A stretch of DNA of 64,000 nucleotides from DAOUKH01 sp034421515 (GTDB lineage Bacteria; Chloroflexota; Dehalococcoidia; SHYB01): NCBI GenBank assembly GCA_034421515.1, contig DAOUKH010000003.1:66930-130929 (forward strand). Reading direction: 5' to 3'. Position numbers and translations under genes: made by a program. The stretch's first letter is position 1, and every line of letters starts with the position of its first letter. Shown here in pieces: positions 17,255 to 25,435 of the stretch. Under the pieces are notes generated by a model. That model saw only the letters and a program-made list of their open reading frames with translations. It did no database searches and was not told the DNA's origin.

Positions 17255-17668
17255 TTACTCGCCCTCCTCGACCGGCGTGCAGAGCTCGGTCAGCACGCCC
17301 CTCGTGGCCTTGGGGTGCAGAAAGCCGACCATGCCGGCGAGCCCCGGGCGCGAGGTCTTGTCGATGAGCCGGACGCCCCTGCGGTCCAGGTCCGCGAGCT
17401 CGGCGTCGACGTCGTGGACCTCGAAGCAGATATGGTGCAGCGACTCGCCGCGCCGCTCGAGGAACTTGGCCACGCCGCCCTCGGGGTCGGTCGGCTCGAT
17501 GAGCTCGATCTCGGCGTCGCCGACGGGGATCAGCGTCGCCTTCACCTGCTGCGACTCGACGAAGACGACCTCGGTGCGGGGCAGCCCCAGCACGTCGGCG
17601 TAGTCGCCGAGCGCCTCCTCGATGTCGTGCACCGCGAGGGCGATGTGATGCAGCTTCTTCAAGTTCAT
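17255..17668 (-). CDS. mce: Methylmalonyl-CoA epimerase
   Basis: A 137-residue vicinal-oxygen-chelate protein interconverting (R)- and (S)-methylmalonyl-CoA. KLHHIALAVHDIEEAL (metal His), IPVGDAEIELIEPTDPEGGVAKFLERRGESLHHICFEVHD (second metal His), and the C-terminal GVLTELCTP (metal Glu) are all present in family order. It is followed by the B12-binding mutase subunit in the same orientation. Confidence 0.92.
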   Translation of the reverse strand: MNLKKLHHIALAVHDIEEALGDYADVLGLPRTEVVFVESQQVKATLIPVGDAEIELIEPTDPEGGVAKFLERRGESLHHICFEVHDVDAELADLDRRGVRLIDKTSRPGLAGMVGFLHPKATRGVLTELCTPVEEGE

Positions 17669-17731
17669 AGCGCGTCCAGCCTCTGCTCCGAGAAATGCGG
17701 GCGCTATTGTACGACACCGCGCCGAAGGCTG

Positions 17732-17763
17732 CCCGCGCCGCGCCGGACGGGGCGCGGCGCGGG
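17732..17763 (-). terminator. Strong GC hairpin after DM13 gene
   Basis: A perfect 13-bp stem CCCGCGCCGCGCC/GGCGCGGCGCGGG with a 6-nt loop lies just after the stop of the DM13 gene. There is no T-run, so it may be an attenuating or Rho-assisted end rather than a classical terminator. Confidence 0.5.
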
Positions 17764-17767
17764 TGGG

Positions 17768-18568
17768 TCAGAGTCCTTGGAGGGCGGCGGTGCTGAAGAC
17801 GACAGAGAAGGGTTTGCAGTAGATGACGACGCTGTTGAAGGCCGAGACGTCGACGCCCGCCGGGACCGTGTAGTTCTGGTTCCCCCGGTTGCCCTTGAGT
17901 CTGCCGAGGTCGAGGTACTCGCCCTGCTTCACCTCGTCCGGCCTCGCCGGGTCGGCGTGGGAGGACAAGATCACGTGGAGCGCCGGCCCGTTCGTGACCG
18001 AGAAGTTCTCCAGGCGGAGCAGGTGGCCGCCGCCGGGCGCGGTGTAGATGATGGCCTGACCGCTGCCGCGGTGGAAGCTGTCGGCGTCCTTGAAGTCGCC
18101 CTGCTTCAGCCGCTGGACTTCGCCCTCGGAGTCGGCGGCGGCTTTCATTGCGCCCATCGCGTCGCCGGCGGCGAGCATCGACCCGGCGTCCATGGCCGCT
18201 GCTTCGGGCAGCGCCTCCCGCATCAGCGGGTCGTCGACCATGGCCATGCCGGCCATCACGCCCTCGACGTCGGCCATCTCCATGCCCTCGGGCAGCACGG
18301 CGTTGACGGCGAAGGGGAACTCCTCCTCGACCGTGACGTTGATGAACAGCGGCGATCCAAGCGACCAGCCGAGCCAGAGCGTAAGGGCCAAGATCGGGAC
18401 CGAAGCGATTCCGAAGGCCACGCGGTGGCGCAGGATGACCTGGTGCCAGCCCTGCCGATAGCCGTAGGCGAGGAGGGCGGCGATAAAGGCGATGGTGAGG
18501 CCGCCGATGAGCCAGCGGTACTCATAGAGGTTGGCGAGTGCACGTTCGACGTCACCGATGGTGGACAT
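17768..18568 (-). CDS. Membrane-anchored DM13-domain protein
   Basis: A 266-residue protein with two N-terminal hydrophobic segments (WLIGGLTIAFIAALLAYGY and VAFGIASVPILALTLWLGW), a Met/Ala-rich spacer, and a C-terminal DM13 domain (about residues 150-266): LKQGDFKDADSFHRGSGQA, LRLENFSVTNGPALHVILS, YLDLGRLKGNRGNQNYTVP and AFNSVVIYCKPFSVVFSTA. DM13 domains carry a conserved Cys and are suspected of redox or electron-transfer roles; the single Cys is present in VVIYCKPF. The domain would face the outside of the membrane. No obvious partner; divergent from the DHA2 permease. Confidence 0.8.
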   Translation of the reverse strand: MSTIGDVERALANLYEYRWLIGGLTIAFIAALLAYGYRQGWHQVILRHRVAFGIASVPILALTLWLGWSLGSPLFINVTVEEEFPFAVNAVLPEGMEMADVEGVMAGMAMVDDPLMREALPEAAAMDAGSMLAAGDAMGAMKAAADSEGEVQRLKQGDFKDADSFHRGSGQAIIYTAPGGGHLLRLENFSVTNGPALHVILSSHADPARPDEVKQGEYLDLGRLKGNRGNQNYTVPAGVDVSAFNSVVIYCKPFSVVFSTAALQGL

Positions 18569-18712
18569 GACATTCCTCCGGCGTCCGCTGCCGTTCGTGT
18601 TGCGTTCATAGGGTAATACGAAGGCGGGCCGCCGGGCGGCTCCAATGGGCGGCTAGCCGCCGTCGTCGAGCATCGGGTAGGCTGTTTCGGACGTGGAGAA
18701 GGCAGGCGACGC

Positions 18713-20194
18713 TTGAACCAGGCCCCCGGCGCGCGGCGCGTCAGCATGTGGGCGATCTATCTCATCGTCGGGGCGGGCGTCTATGTGACCTCCGCCGACT
18801 TCGGCCTGATCAACATCGCCGTTCCCACGATCGCCAGCCGCTTCGACGCGGACCTGCCGACGATCCAGTGGGTCGTGCTCGTGCACGTGCTGGTCACCGG
18901 GGCCTTCTTGCTCCCGGCGGGGGCGGTCGGCGACGCACTGGGGAAGAAGCGACTGTTCGTGGGCGGGTTCGCCCTGTTCGCCGCCGGCTCCGTCCTGTGC
19001 GCGGTCTCGGGAAACCTGGTGCTGCTCATCGCGGCGCGCGGCATCCAGGGGATCGGCGGCGGGGTGGTCACCGGCGTCGGGTGGGCGACGCTGGTCAACT
19101 CCGCGCCGCCGGAGCAGCGCGGGCGCACGCTGGGCTTCCTGACCGGGATGGTGGCGGTGGGGATGATTTCGGGGCCGGTCTTCGGCGGCCTGCTCGTCGA
19201 CGCGCTCGACTGGCGCAGCGTCTTCATCTTCACCGGCGTGCTCGCCCTGTTCGGCACGGTCTTCGCTCACTTCCGGCTCGCGGACGACACTCCCGAAGAC
19301 CCTCCCAGCGTGCGGCAGCTCGACTGGCTGGGCATGGCCCTCGCCGCCGGGGCCATCGTCGGGGCGATGCTGATGTTGACCTCCGGGCCGAGGACGGGCT
19401 GGGATTCCGCCATGGTGATCGTCCCCGGCGCCGCCGCGGGGTGCGCCGTCGCCGCGCTTGTGTTCGTCGAGCTGCGCCATCCCGTGCCCATGATCGACTT
19501 GCGGCTCTTCCGCAACCGGGCCTTTTCGATGGGCAGCCTGGGGATGTTCCTCACCTTCACCACGCTGGCGATCACGCCGGTCATGCTGCCCTTCTACCTG
19601 CAGGGCGTGCTCGAATTCTCGCCCCGCGCCGCGGGACTCATCCTGGCGCCGCAGATGACGATGCTCGCCCTCTTCGGGCCCATCGGCGGGCGCATCGCCG
19701 ACCGGGTGGGGTCGCGGTGGCCGGCGGCCGCGGGCGCCTGCTGCATGTTGGCGGCCTACCTGATCTTCACGCGGTTGGACGCCGAGACGTCCCTGCTGTT
19801 CATCATCATTCCGCTCATGCTGCAAGGGATGGGGAATGGGATGTTGGGCCCCGCCAACAACAGCGGGATCGTGAGCTCGGTCGGGGCGGCGCGGATGGGG
19901 GTGGCGACGAGCTTCGTCAACCTGTCACGGGCGAGCGGCCTGAACGTGGGTATCGCCCTCGCGACGATCGTGATCACGCTGGGCATCACCACCATGGGCG
20001 TCGACCCCGATATCGGCGTCTTCCGTGAGGAGGGGGCCGTTCCCGACCCGCGACTCGTCGACGGCTTCGTGGCGGGCCTGAGCAACACGTACCTCGTCGC
20101 CGCCGGTCTCATCACCGCGGCGGGGATCCTGATCGTCACCGGCATGCCCCGGCGGCGCGTCGCTGAGGGTGCGGCGGCAAAGGAAGCAGCGTAG
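18713..20194 (+). CDS. DHA2-family MFS drug/efflux permease
   Basis: A 493-residue, 14-TM major facilitator of the DHA2 (EmrB/QacA) type. Signature pieces are DFGLINIAVPTIASRFDADLPTIQWVV in TM1, GDALGKKRLFVGGF between TM2 and TM3, RGIQGIGGGVVTGVGWATL in TM4 and motif C GMISGPVFGGLL. Proton-driven export of toxic compounds is the usual role, substrate unknown. TTG 18713 (GAGAAGG upstream) is used as start; an ATG 11 codons later is the alternative. It is followed by SDR and cupin genes on the same strand at 24-nt spacing. Confidence 0.88.
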   Translation: MNQAPGARRVSMWAIYLIVGAGVYVTSADFGLINIAVPTIASRFDADLPTIQWVVLVHVLVTGAFLLPAGAVGDALGKKRLFVGGFALFAAGSVLCAVSGNLVLLIAARGIQGIGGGVVTGVGWATLVNSAPPEQRGRTLGFLTGMVAVGMISGPVFGGLLVDALDWRSVFIFTGVLALFGTVFAHFRLADDTPEDPPSVRQLDWLGMALAAGAIVGAMLMLTSGPRTGWDSAMVIVPGAAAGCAVAALVFVELRHPVPMIDLRLFRNRAFSMGSLGMFLTFTTLAITPVMLPFYLQGVLEFSPRAAGLILAPQMTMLALFGPIGGRIADRVGSRWPAAAGACCMLAAYLIFTRLDAETSLLFIIIPLMLQGMGNGMLGPANNSGIVSSVGAARMGVATSFVNLSRASGLNVGIALATIVITLGITTMGVDPDIGVFREEGAVPDPRLVDGFVAGLSNTYLVAAGLITAAGILIVTGMPRRRVAEGAAAKEAA

Positions 20195-20218
20195 GGTAGG
20201 CTGCCAACGGAGGGGAGC

Positions 20219-21139
20219 ATGGGGAACAGTCTCGAGGGGCACGTTGCCATCGTCACGGGGGCGAGCCGCGGGATCGGGCAGGCTATCGCCGTGCGGTTCG
20301 CGGCGGAAGGAGCCGCGGTCGTTGCCGTGGGGCGGGACGAGCAGCGGCGCAACAAGGAGATGGTGGGTTCGCTCGACGAGACCCTTCAAATGGTCCGGCA
20401 GGCCGGCGGGGCAGCCATCGCGGCGCACCTGGACTTCGAGGACCTCGATTTCGACAAGGGCCGTGTCGTGCGGCAGGCGGAGGAGGCCTTCGGGGCTTCC
20501 GTCGACATCCTGGTGAACAACGCGGCGGCGCCCCGGGAGTTCGACAACGAGGGCTTCATCCCCTTCGCGGAGATGCCCCGCGACTTCTTCCTCCGCAGCG
20601 TCGCGGTCAATCTTTGGGCGGCCTGGGACCTGGCGAAGGCGGTGATTCCCGGCATGCGGAGCCGGGGCGCAGGGTGGGTGCTGTCGATCTCTTCTTCCCA
20701 GGCCGAGCCGCGCCCCAAGCCCGGCGGCGCGACGCCCATGAACCGTCTGGGTGGCGGCTGCCTCTATGGGAGCTCCAAGGCTTTCCTGGACCGCCTGTCC
20801 ACCGGCGCAGCGATGGAGCTCTTCGAGGACAACATCGCCGTCAACACCCTGGCTCCGACCAGCTTCATCGAGACACCCCTCTCCCGAGGCGTGGTGAGCA
20901 GCGTACCGACGGGCGCCGGCCGGGAGCCGCTGGAGACCTTCGCCGAGGCGGCGTTGGCGCTGTGCTCGGGCGACCCCCGCGTCTTGACGAGCCGCGTCGT
21001 GTACAGTCTCCCGCTCCTGGCCGAGCTCGACCGGCCGGTCTACACGCTGGACGGCACGCGCCTGTACGAGGGGTGGCAGCCGTCGCACGACGATCCCCGG
21101 AAGGGGCGGGCGACCTATCTGGCGGCGCTGGGGCACTAG
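20219..21139 (+). CDS. SDR-family NAD(P)-dependent oxidoreductase
   Basis: A 306-residue short-chain dehydrogenase/reductase. The cofactor loop TGASRGIGQAIA is near the N-terminus, NNAAAPREF is the NNAG-like motif, ISSSQAEP provides the catalytic Ser region and LYGSSKAFLDRL the catalytic YxxxK pair. The insert after the catalytic Ser (PRPKPGGATPMNRLGGG) is longer than usual. Substrate unknown. ATG 20219 follows GGAGGGGAGC. Between the permease and the cupin, all rightward. Confidence 0.88.
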   Translation: MGNSLEGHVAIVTGASRGIGQAIAVRFAAEGAAVVAVGRDEQRRNKEMVGSLDETLQMVRQAGGAAIAAHLDFEDLDFDKGRVVRQAEEAFGASVDILVNNAAAPREFDNEGFIPFAEMPRDFFLRSVAVNLWAAWDLAKAVIPGMRSRGAGWVLSISSSQAEPRPKPGGATPMNRLGGGCLYGSSKAFLDRLSTGAAMELFEDNIAVNTLAPTSFIETPLSRGVVSSVPTGAGREPLETFAEAALALCSGDPRVLTSRVVYSLPLLAELDRPVYTLDGTRLYEGWQPSHDDPRKGRATYLAALGH

Positions 21140-21163
21140 GATGATGACGACAAGGAGGCAGGC

Positions 21164-21676
21164 ATGGCCCACGACATGAGCGGCCGCGTGGCCCGGTTTG
21201 ACGAGCTGCGCGCCAACCGGCAGGCGTTCGTCGATAGCAAGCTCCCCGGACACGAGCGGGAGAACTTCCGCATCATCGGGAAGGGGGTCACCGAAGACCC
21301 CGCCGATCGGCCCGCCATCACCGCGCCGCACGACTTCAACGTCGGCGGCATCAGGGCCAAGCCGGGCCACGGCGCGGCGTTGCACAGCCATCTGACCGTG
21401 GAGATCTTCATCCCCTTCTCCGGGCGGTGGGAGGTCTACTACGGCGACGACGGCGGGGAAAGCGTGGTCTTGGGCCCGCTGGACACCTTTTCGGTGCCGG
21501 CGGGCGTCATGCGGGGATTCCGCAACGTCGGGGACGACGAGGCGTTCCTGCTGACGATCATCGGCGGGGCGGAGCCGGGGAAGGTCACGTGGTCGCCGGA
21601 GGTTCTCGCCGCCGCCTCGGCGTCGGGCGTCACGCGCAACGAGGCGGGGAATCTGGAGAAGGAGACGTCTGTGTAA
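21164..21676 (+). CDS. Cupin-domain protein
   Basis: A 170-residue single cupin. The double-stranded beta-helix is seen as GGIRAKPGHGAALHSHLTVEIFIPFSGRWEVYYGD (motif 1 with metal His and Glu) and GPLDTFSVPAGVMRGFRNVGDDEAFLLTIIGG (motif 2). A metal-dependent dioxygenase, isomerase or sensor role is possible; nothing in the sequence decides. It ends the permease-SDR-cupin run; a strong AAGGAGG precedes the ATG. Confidence 0.85.
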   Translation: MAHDMSGRVARFDELRANRQAFVDSKLPGHERENFRIIGKGVTEDPADRPAITAPHDFNVGGIRAKPGHGAALHSHLTVEIFIPFSGRWEVYYGDDGGESVVLGPLDTFSVPAGVMRGFRNVGDDEAFLLTIIGGAEPGKVTWSPEVLAAASASGVTRNEAGNLEKETSV

Positions 21677-21696
21677 CGGCTCTGGTTGTGGGGGAG

Positions 21697-21820
21697 CGGG
21701 CGCGTCGCGACGCGCCCCTACAGGGAAGGGGCACCCCTCCCGGCCCCCGCCCTCCGACGCGCCTGCGGCGCGTGCCCTCTCTCAGTCTCCCCCAGAGGGG
21801 GAGAGGTTAAGGTGCCACCT
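21697..21820. repeat. Palindromic repeat pair in convergent spacer
   Basis: GGGCGCGTCGCGACGCGCCCCTAC (about 21700-21723), then CGACGCGCCTGCGGCGCGT and CTCTCTCAGTCTCCCCCAGAGGGGGAGAGG (about 21757-21808) fill the space between the cupin and UGSC-partner genes. Confidence 0.8.
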
Positions 21821-21830
21821 GCGGGGGCGG

Positions 21831-22913
21831 TTAGGCGGGGGCGGGCCTGATCGGGCGGCTGGTGGCCCAGCCGCCCATGTAGCCCCAGGACTGGATGCAG
21901 GCGCAGAAGCCGGCCTGGAGTCCGCCGGCCACGGTGATGAGCAGGTCTTCGGGCTTGCGCAGCACGGCGAGCATCGTGGTGTCGTCGAGGTCGTCGGGGG
22001 TTGCAGGCCAGACGTCCTCGGGCGCGCCGGCGTCCCACTGGATGCGACCGCGGTCAAGCATGGTCTTCAGCGATACGAGGGCCCGCTCGTGGACGTGCTC
22101 CCCGATGGCCTGCTTCGACCAGCCGGCGTCGTAGAGCGGCTGGGCGACAAGGGGATTGAGCACGAAGAAGACCTGCCCTCCGCGGCGGATGGTGTGCCAG
22201 CAGACCCGCACTTGCTCGATCATATCGAGCAAGGAGGCGTCGGGTTCGCGCGAGCCGCCGTACTGGACGGGGCTGTCGCAGCCGATGACGGTGACGCCGC
22301 CGGCGCTGTCCACGCCGAAGTCGGCATGGAGCGGACCCCAGGGCGCGTCGGGCGACTCGCCGATGCAGTAGACGTACTTGCCGGGCGAGCCGAGGACGGA
22401 CTTGTCACCCGTCTCCGGGTAGCCGCCGCCGAGCACCATCATCACGAGGCGCAGCGCCCGCCCGATCGTGGCGTTGGCGCGGTAGCCGGGCCCGAAGGCG
22501 CTGGTGCCGTAGTTGATTTCGAGGTCGTCGACGACCGGGCCGCTGACGATCACCAGCGGCCCCGCGGGGTGCGTCGTGGCCTGGAGCCCGTTGAGGTTGA
22601 AGCGCTCGTCGAGGGCGGCCTCGACGGCGGCCAGCACCACGGGGAAGTAGTCGGGACGGCAGCCCGCCATCACGGCGTTGGCGGCGACGGTCTCGATGGT
22701 GGCCACTCCCATGCGCGGCGGCACCGGCCCGAGGACCTCTTGAGGGTCGCGCCCGCTGCCCTCGACCATGCGCTCGATGAGGTCGGGGGTCGGTGGGATG
22801 ATGGGCAGGCCGTCGGTCCAGCCCTTGCGGTAGAACTCCTCGATGGTCTCGATGCAGGAGTCCCAGCTATCGGCCGCGGTGAAGGTGGACGCCGCTTCGC
22901 CGGACTGGGTCAT
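21831..22913 (-). CDS. UGSC-associated partner protein, copy 1 (unknown function)
   Basis: A 360-residue protein paralogous to the gene at 25436. Shared blocks are TDGLPI(I/V)PPT (about residues 34-43), NAVMAGCxP, QxTTxPxG, RANAxIGRAxRL, GxPGKxxxCxGE and DxxxxVTVI. Two Cys, in MAGC and in YCIGE, are conserved between the copies. No signal peptide or TM is seen, and I do not recognise the fold. Its ATG overlaps the stop of the upstream UGSC selenoprotein gene (ATGA), so the two are translationally coupled. Conserved Cys and the Sec partner suggest a thiol/selenol-based reaction; this is inference. Start ATG 22913 was preferred to a longer reading that runs through the UGSC gene in another frame. 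Confidence 0.8.
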   Translation of the reverse strand: MTQSGEAASTFTAADSWDSCIETIEEFYRKGWTDGLPIIPPTPDLIERMVEGSGRDPQEVLGPVPPRMGVATIETVAANAVMAGCRPDYFPVVLAAVEAALDERFNLNGLQATTHPAGPLVIVSGPVVDDLEINYGTSAFGPGYRANATIGRALRLVMMVLGGGYPETGDKSVLGSPGKYVYCIGESPDAPWGPLHADFGVDSAGGVTVIGCDSPVQYGGSREPDASLLDMIEQVRVCWHTIRRGGQVFFVLNPLVAQPLYDAGWSKQAIGEHVHERALVSLKTMLDRGRIQWDAGAPEDVWPATPDDLDDTTMLAVLRKPEDLLITVAGGLQAGFCACIQSWGYMGGWATSRPIRPAPA

Positions 22914-23527
22914 GGCCGGTTTGCGGCTCGCGCGGCCGTTGGGGGCTCGGCGGATTTCGGGGTCAGCGTCCCTTCCATCAGCCATCGGACTACGCCGGGG
23001 TAGGCCGCTTCGCCCTGGGCCCGGTTGGCCTCGGCGTCGCCGAGATAGCCGGGGAGGATGACGGGCTCGAATTCCTCGCAGCGCAGGTGGCGCCGCTTCA
23101 TGAACGCCAACTGGCGGAAGACGTCGAGGATGACGACGGCGGCGGGGATGCCGTCGGTCTCGAAGGTGATCCCGTCGTGCATACAGCACGACGTGCAGGA
23201 GCCTCAGGCCCCGACGCCGATCACCATGGAGTCGACCTGCGCCTTCAGCTCCTCGTACATGTCCGGCGGGACCCGGGCCGAGAGGTTGGGCTTGCGTTTG
23301 AGGATTACTTGGTCGACGCCGTTATGTTCCTGTAGGAGCTCGCCGATGCGCTCAAGGACGATGTGGCTGTCTTGGACGCCGTCGTCGAGCAGGCCGACGG
23401 TCTTCCCCCGGAGGGTGTCCACACGTCTGGCGAGGGAGGTTGGCTCGCGCCAGACGTGGCCGGACGGGTCGACGACGGTGATTTCTCGGTTCACGGTCTG
23501 CGCCATGGCGTTAGCCGTGCGGGTCAT
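22910..23527 (-). CDS. UGSC-family selenoprotein, copy 1
   Basis: A 205-residue protein if UGA at 23204-23206 is read as Sec108. The frame runs LRGKTVGLLDDGVQDSHIVLERIGELLQ, QVDSMVIGVGA-U-GSCTSCCMHDGITFE, IPAAVVILDVFRQLAFMKRR, and ends in a Pro/Ala tail. U-G-S-C followed by more Cys is the motif that names this family in selenoprotein surveys. A perfect hairpin lies 10 nt after the UGA. Start ATG 23527 overlaps the preceding HicB-like stop (ATGA); ATG 23506 is an alternative. The downstream partner gene overlaps its stop. A redox or reductive catalytic role is likely but unproven. Confidence 0.87.
23173..23193 (-). promoter_or_regulatory. SECIS-like hairpin in UGSC copy 1
   Basis: Coding-strand CGUCGUGC-UGUAU-GCACGACG: perfect 8-bp stem, 5-nt loop with G in second position. 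The loop starts 19 nt after the UGA, within the range reported for bacterial SECIS elements. Confidence 0.7.
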
Positions 23528-23724
23528 CTTGCAGCGCTTGGGGTGGGAGGGTTGAAGGTCCACCCCTCTTTTTCCATATCGTCAATGTAAATGCGCAGGA
23601 CATCGTCGGCGTTACGGATGGCATCATCCAGGGTCTTCCCAGTCGCCGCTACGCCGTCGATATCAGGAAAGGTCACCCAGTACATGCCCTTCTCCCGTTC
23701 TATCAGCGCGGGATATGTCAGCAT
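23524..23724 (-). CDS. HicB-like protein without its own toxin
   Basis: A 66-residue short HicB-type protein: MLTYPALIEREKGMYWVTFPDIDGVAATG and DDAIRNADDVLRIYIDDMEKEG make the RNase-H-like antitoxin fold. It resembles but is not identical to the HicB 42 nt upstream, and no second HicA accompanies it. Start taken at ATG 23724; an upstream ATG at 23757 would add 11 residues. Its stop overlaps the UGSC start. Could be an extra antitoxin or regulator. Confidence 0.75.
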   Translation of the reverse strand: MLTYPALIEREKGMYWVTFPDIDGVAATGKTLDDAIRNADDVLRIYIDDMEKEGWTFNPPTPSAAR

Positions 23725-23766
23725 GCCGTCACTCCCAACCGCAATACCTGAATGCACCGGCGGAAG

Positions 23767-23982
23767 TCACGCCTGCATCAGGCGTTCGCCCTTCGGCTCC
23801 GGAATCGGGTCGCCGAACTCTCGCGCCGTCTCAAGCCACAAGTCCATAGCCTCGTTGATGTGCACCAAGGCCGCCTCCTGCGTGTCGCCGTGGGCGGCGC
23901 AACCCGGAAGCTCGGGCACTTCGGCCACGAAGGCACCGTCTTCGTTGCTCCAATAGATGATGATCTCGTACTTGTGCATCAT
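23767..23982 (-). CDS. hicB: HicB antitoxin
   Basis: A 71-residue HicB protein: YEIIIYWSNEDGAFVAEVPELPGCAAHGDTQEAALVHINEAMDLWLETARE is the complete degraded RNase-H-like fold of HicB antitoxins. It overlaps hicA by 4 nt (ATGA) and should neutralise it. No extra DNA-binding domain is present in this short form. Confidence 0.88.
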   Translation of the reverse strand: MMHKYEIIIYWSNEDGAFVAEVPELPGCAAHGDTQEAALVHINEAMDLWLETAREFGDPIPEPKGERLMQA

Positions 23983-24236
23983 GATCCCTCTTCAAGCCGG
24001 TGTCTCAGGATGACATGACGGACCTGTCGGACCTGGTAGGGCTTGGCATGGTTGCCGTCGCGCTGCAAATTCACCCGTTCCCGGACGCCTTCTTTCCTGA
24101 AGATGTGATGACTGCCCCGCGTCCGCTCAACGAATCCTAAGCGTAGCAGGAATAGCCGCAGGTCGTCGAAGCGGACATTTGCGTCTGACCGACCGCTGAG
24201 AATCCTGTGGCGTAACTCGTTGCTGCGAGATGTCAT
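23979..24236 (-). CDS. hicA: HicA toxin
   Basis: An 85-residue HicA-type mRNA interferase with double-stranded-RNA-binding-like fold. RFDDLRLFLLRLGFVERTRGSHHIFRKEGV contains the catalytic His in GSHH; VNLQRDGNHAKPYQVRQVRHVI follows as usual (NLQ..GxxAKPYQVRQ). It sits 12 nt after the hydroxyacid-oxidase stop and is therefore placed as if in the same transcript. Confidence 0.9.
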   Translation of the reverse strand: MTSRSNELRHRILSGRSDANVRFDDLRLFLLRLGFVERTRGSHHIFRKEGVRERVNLQRDGNHAKPYQVRQVRHVILRHRLEEGS

Positions 24237-24248
24237 CGCCGTCGCGCC

Positions 24249-25433
24249 CTAACCCCTATGCCCACGCCGGCGGACGTGGGCGGCGCTGAGGTCGGCGACG
24301 CTGGGGCAGCCGAGGAGGGCCAGGGCGCGGCGGAGCTCGGTGCGGAGGAGATCGAGGGCGCGGTCGACGCCGGGCTCGCCGCCGGCGCCGATGCCGTAGA
24401 GGTAGGCGCGTCCGATGGCGACGGCGCGCGCGCCGAGGGCCAGCGCCTTCGCCACGTCGGCGCCGCGGCGGACGCCGCCGTCGAGGATGACCTCGGCCCG
24501 GCCCGCCACCGACTCGACGACGGCGGGCAGCGCGTCGAGGGCCGCCGGGGCGTGGTCGAGCTGGCGCCCGCCGTGGTTCGACACGACGATCCCCTGCGCG
24601 CCGAGCGACGCCGCCCGCGCCGCATCCTCGGGGTCGAGTATCCCCTTGACCGCGAAGGGGCCGTTCCACTCGGCGATCATCCATTCCAGGTCGTCCCACG
24701 TCACCGAGGGGTCGAACTGGGTGTTGATGTACGTCCACAGCGCGGTGAGGTCGCCGCGGCCCGCGTCGCCCTGGCCCGCGACGTTGGCGAACCCGATGCG
24801 GCGACTCGTCAGGAAGTTCCACCACCACGACGGATGCAGCGCCGCGTCGAAGGCCGCCCCCAGGGTGAGCGACGGTGGGATGGTCATGCCGTTCCGGAGG
24901 TCGCGCTCCCGCTGGCCGAAGACGGGCATGTCGGCGGTGAGCATCAGGGCGTCGTAGCCGGCGTCGCGGCAGCGGCTGAAGAACTCGCGGACGAGCCCCC
25001 GGTCCTTCCAGACGTAGATCTGGAACCAGTTCGGGCCGTCGGACGCCGCGGCGAGCTCCTCGATCGACAGCGTGCTCAACGAGGAGAGCGAGTAGATCAG
25101 CCCGGCCCGGTGGGCCGACCGCGCCGCGGCGGCCTCGCCCTCGTGGTGGAAGAGCCGCGTCATGCCCGTCGGCGCGAGCATGACCGGCATCGATACCGGC
25201 GTCCCCAGGACGGTGGTGGAGAGATCGACCGTCGACACGTCCCGAAGCACGCGGGGCAGGAGCTCGTAGTCCTGGAACGCCGCCTCGTTACGCCGCGCCG
25301 TGACCTCGTCCTCGGCGGCGCCGTCGGCGTAGTCGAACACGGCGCGGGGCAGGCGGCGCATAGCGAGGCGGCGCAGGTCGGCGATGGAGTGGCAGCGGGC
25401 CAGCCGCGCCTCGGTGGAGAAGGGGAGCGGCAT
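24249..25433 (-). CDS. FMN-dependent alpha-hydroxy-acid oxidase/dehydrogenase
   Basis: A 394-residue flavoenzyme of the lactate/glycolate/mandelate oxidase family (TIM barrel with FMN). LPRAVFDYADGAAEDEVTARRNEAAF, LAPTGMTRLFHHEGE, FQIYVWKDR, TADMPVFGQRERD, the catalytic His-Arg loop VSNHGGRQLDHAPA and LDGGVRRGADVAKALALGARAVAIGRAYLYG are all present. It should oxidise a 2-hydroxyacid to the 2-oxoacid. The ATG 25433 lies 2 nt after the stop of partner copy 2; the longer in-frame extension is the shadow of that gene. Confidence 0.92.
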   Translation of the reverse strand: MPLPFSTEARLARCHSIADLRRLAMRRLPRAVFDYADGAAEDEVTARRNEAAFQDYELLPRVLRDVSTVDLSTTVLGTPVSMPVMLAPTGMTRLFHHEGEAAAARSAHRAGLIYSLSSLSTLSIEELAAASDGPNWFQIYVWKDRGLVREFFSRCRDAGYDALMLTADMPVFGQRERDLRNGMTIPPSLTLGAAFDAALHPSWWWNFLTSRRIGFANVAGQGDAGRGDLTALWTYINTQFDPSVTWDDLEWMIAEWNGPFAVKGILDPEDAARAASLGAQGIVVSNHGGRQLDHAPAALDALPAVVESVAGRAEVILDGGVRRGADVAKALALGARAVAIGRAYLYGIGAGGEPGVDRALDLLRTELRRALALLGCPSVADLSAAHVRRRGHRG

Positions 25434-25435
25434 CG

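Noticed and set aside
21831..23189. A longer version of UGSC partner 1 starting at 23189
   Set aside because: The added 92 codons are another frame of the UGSC coding sequence; ATG 22913 overlaps its stop and matches the length of the paralogue.
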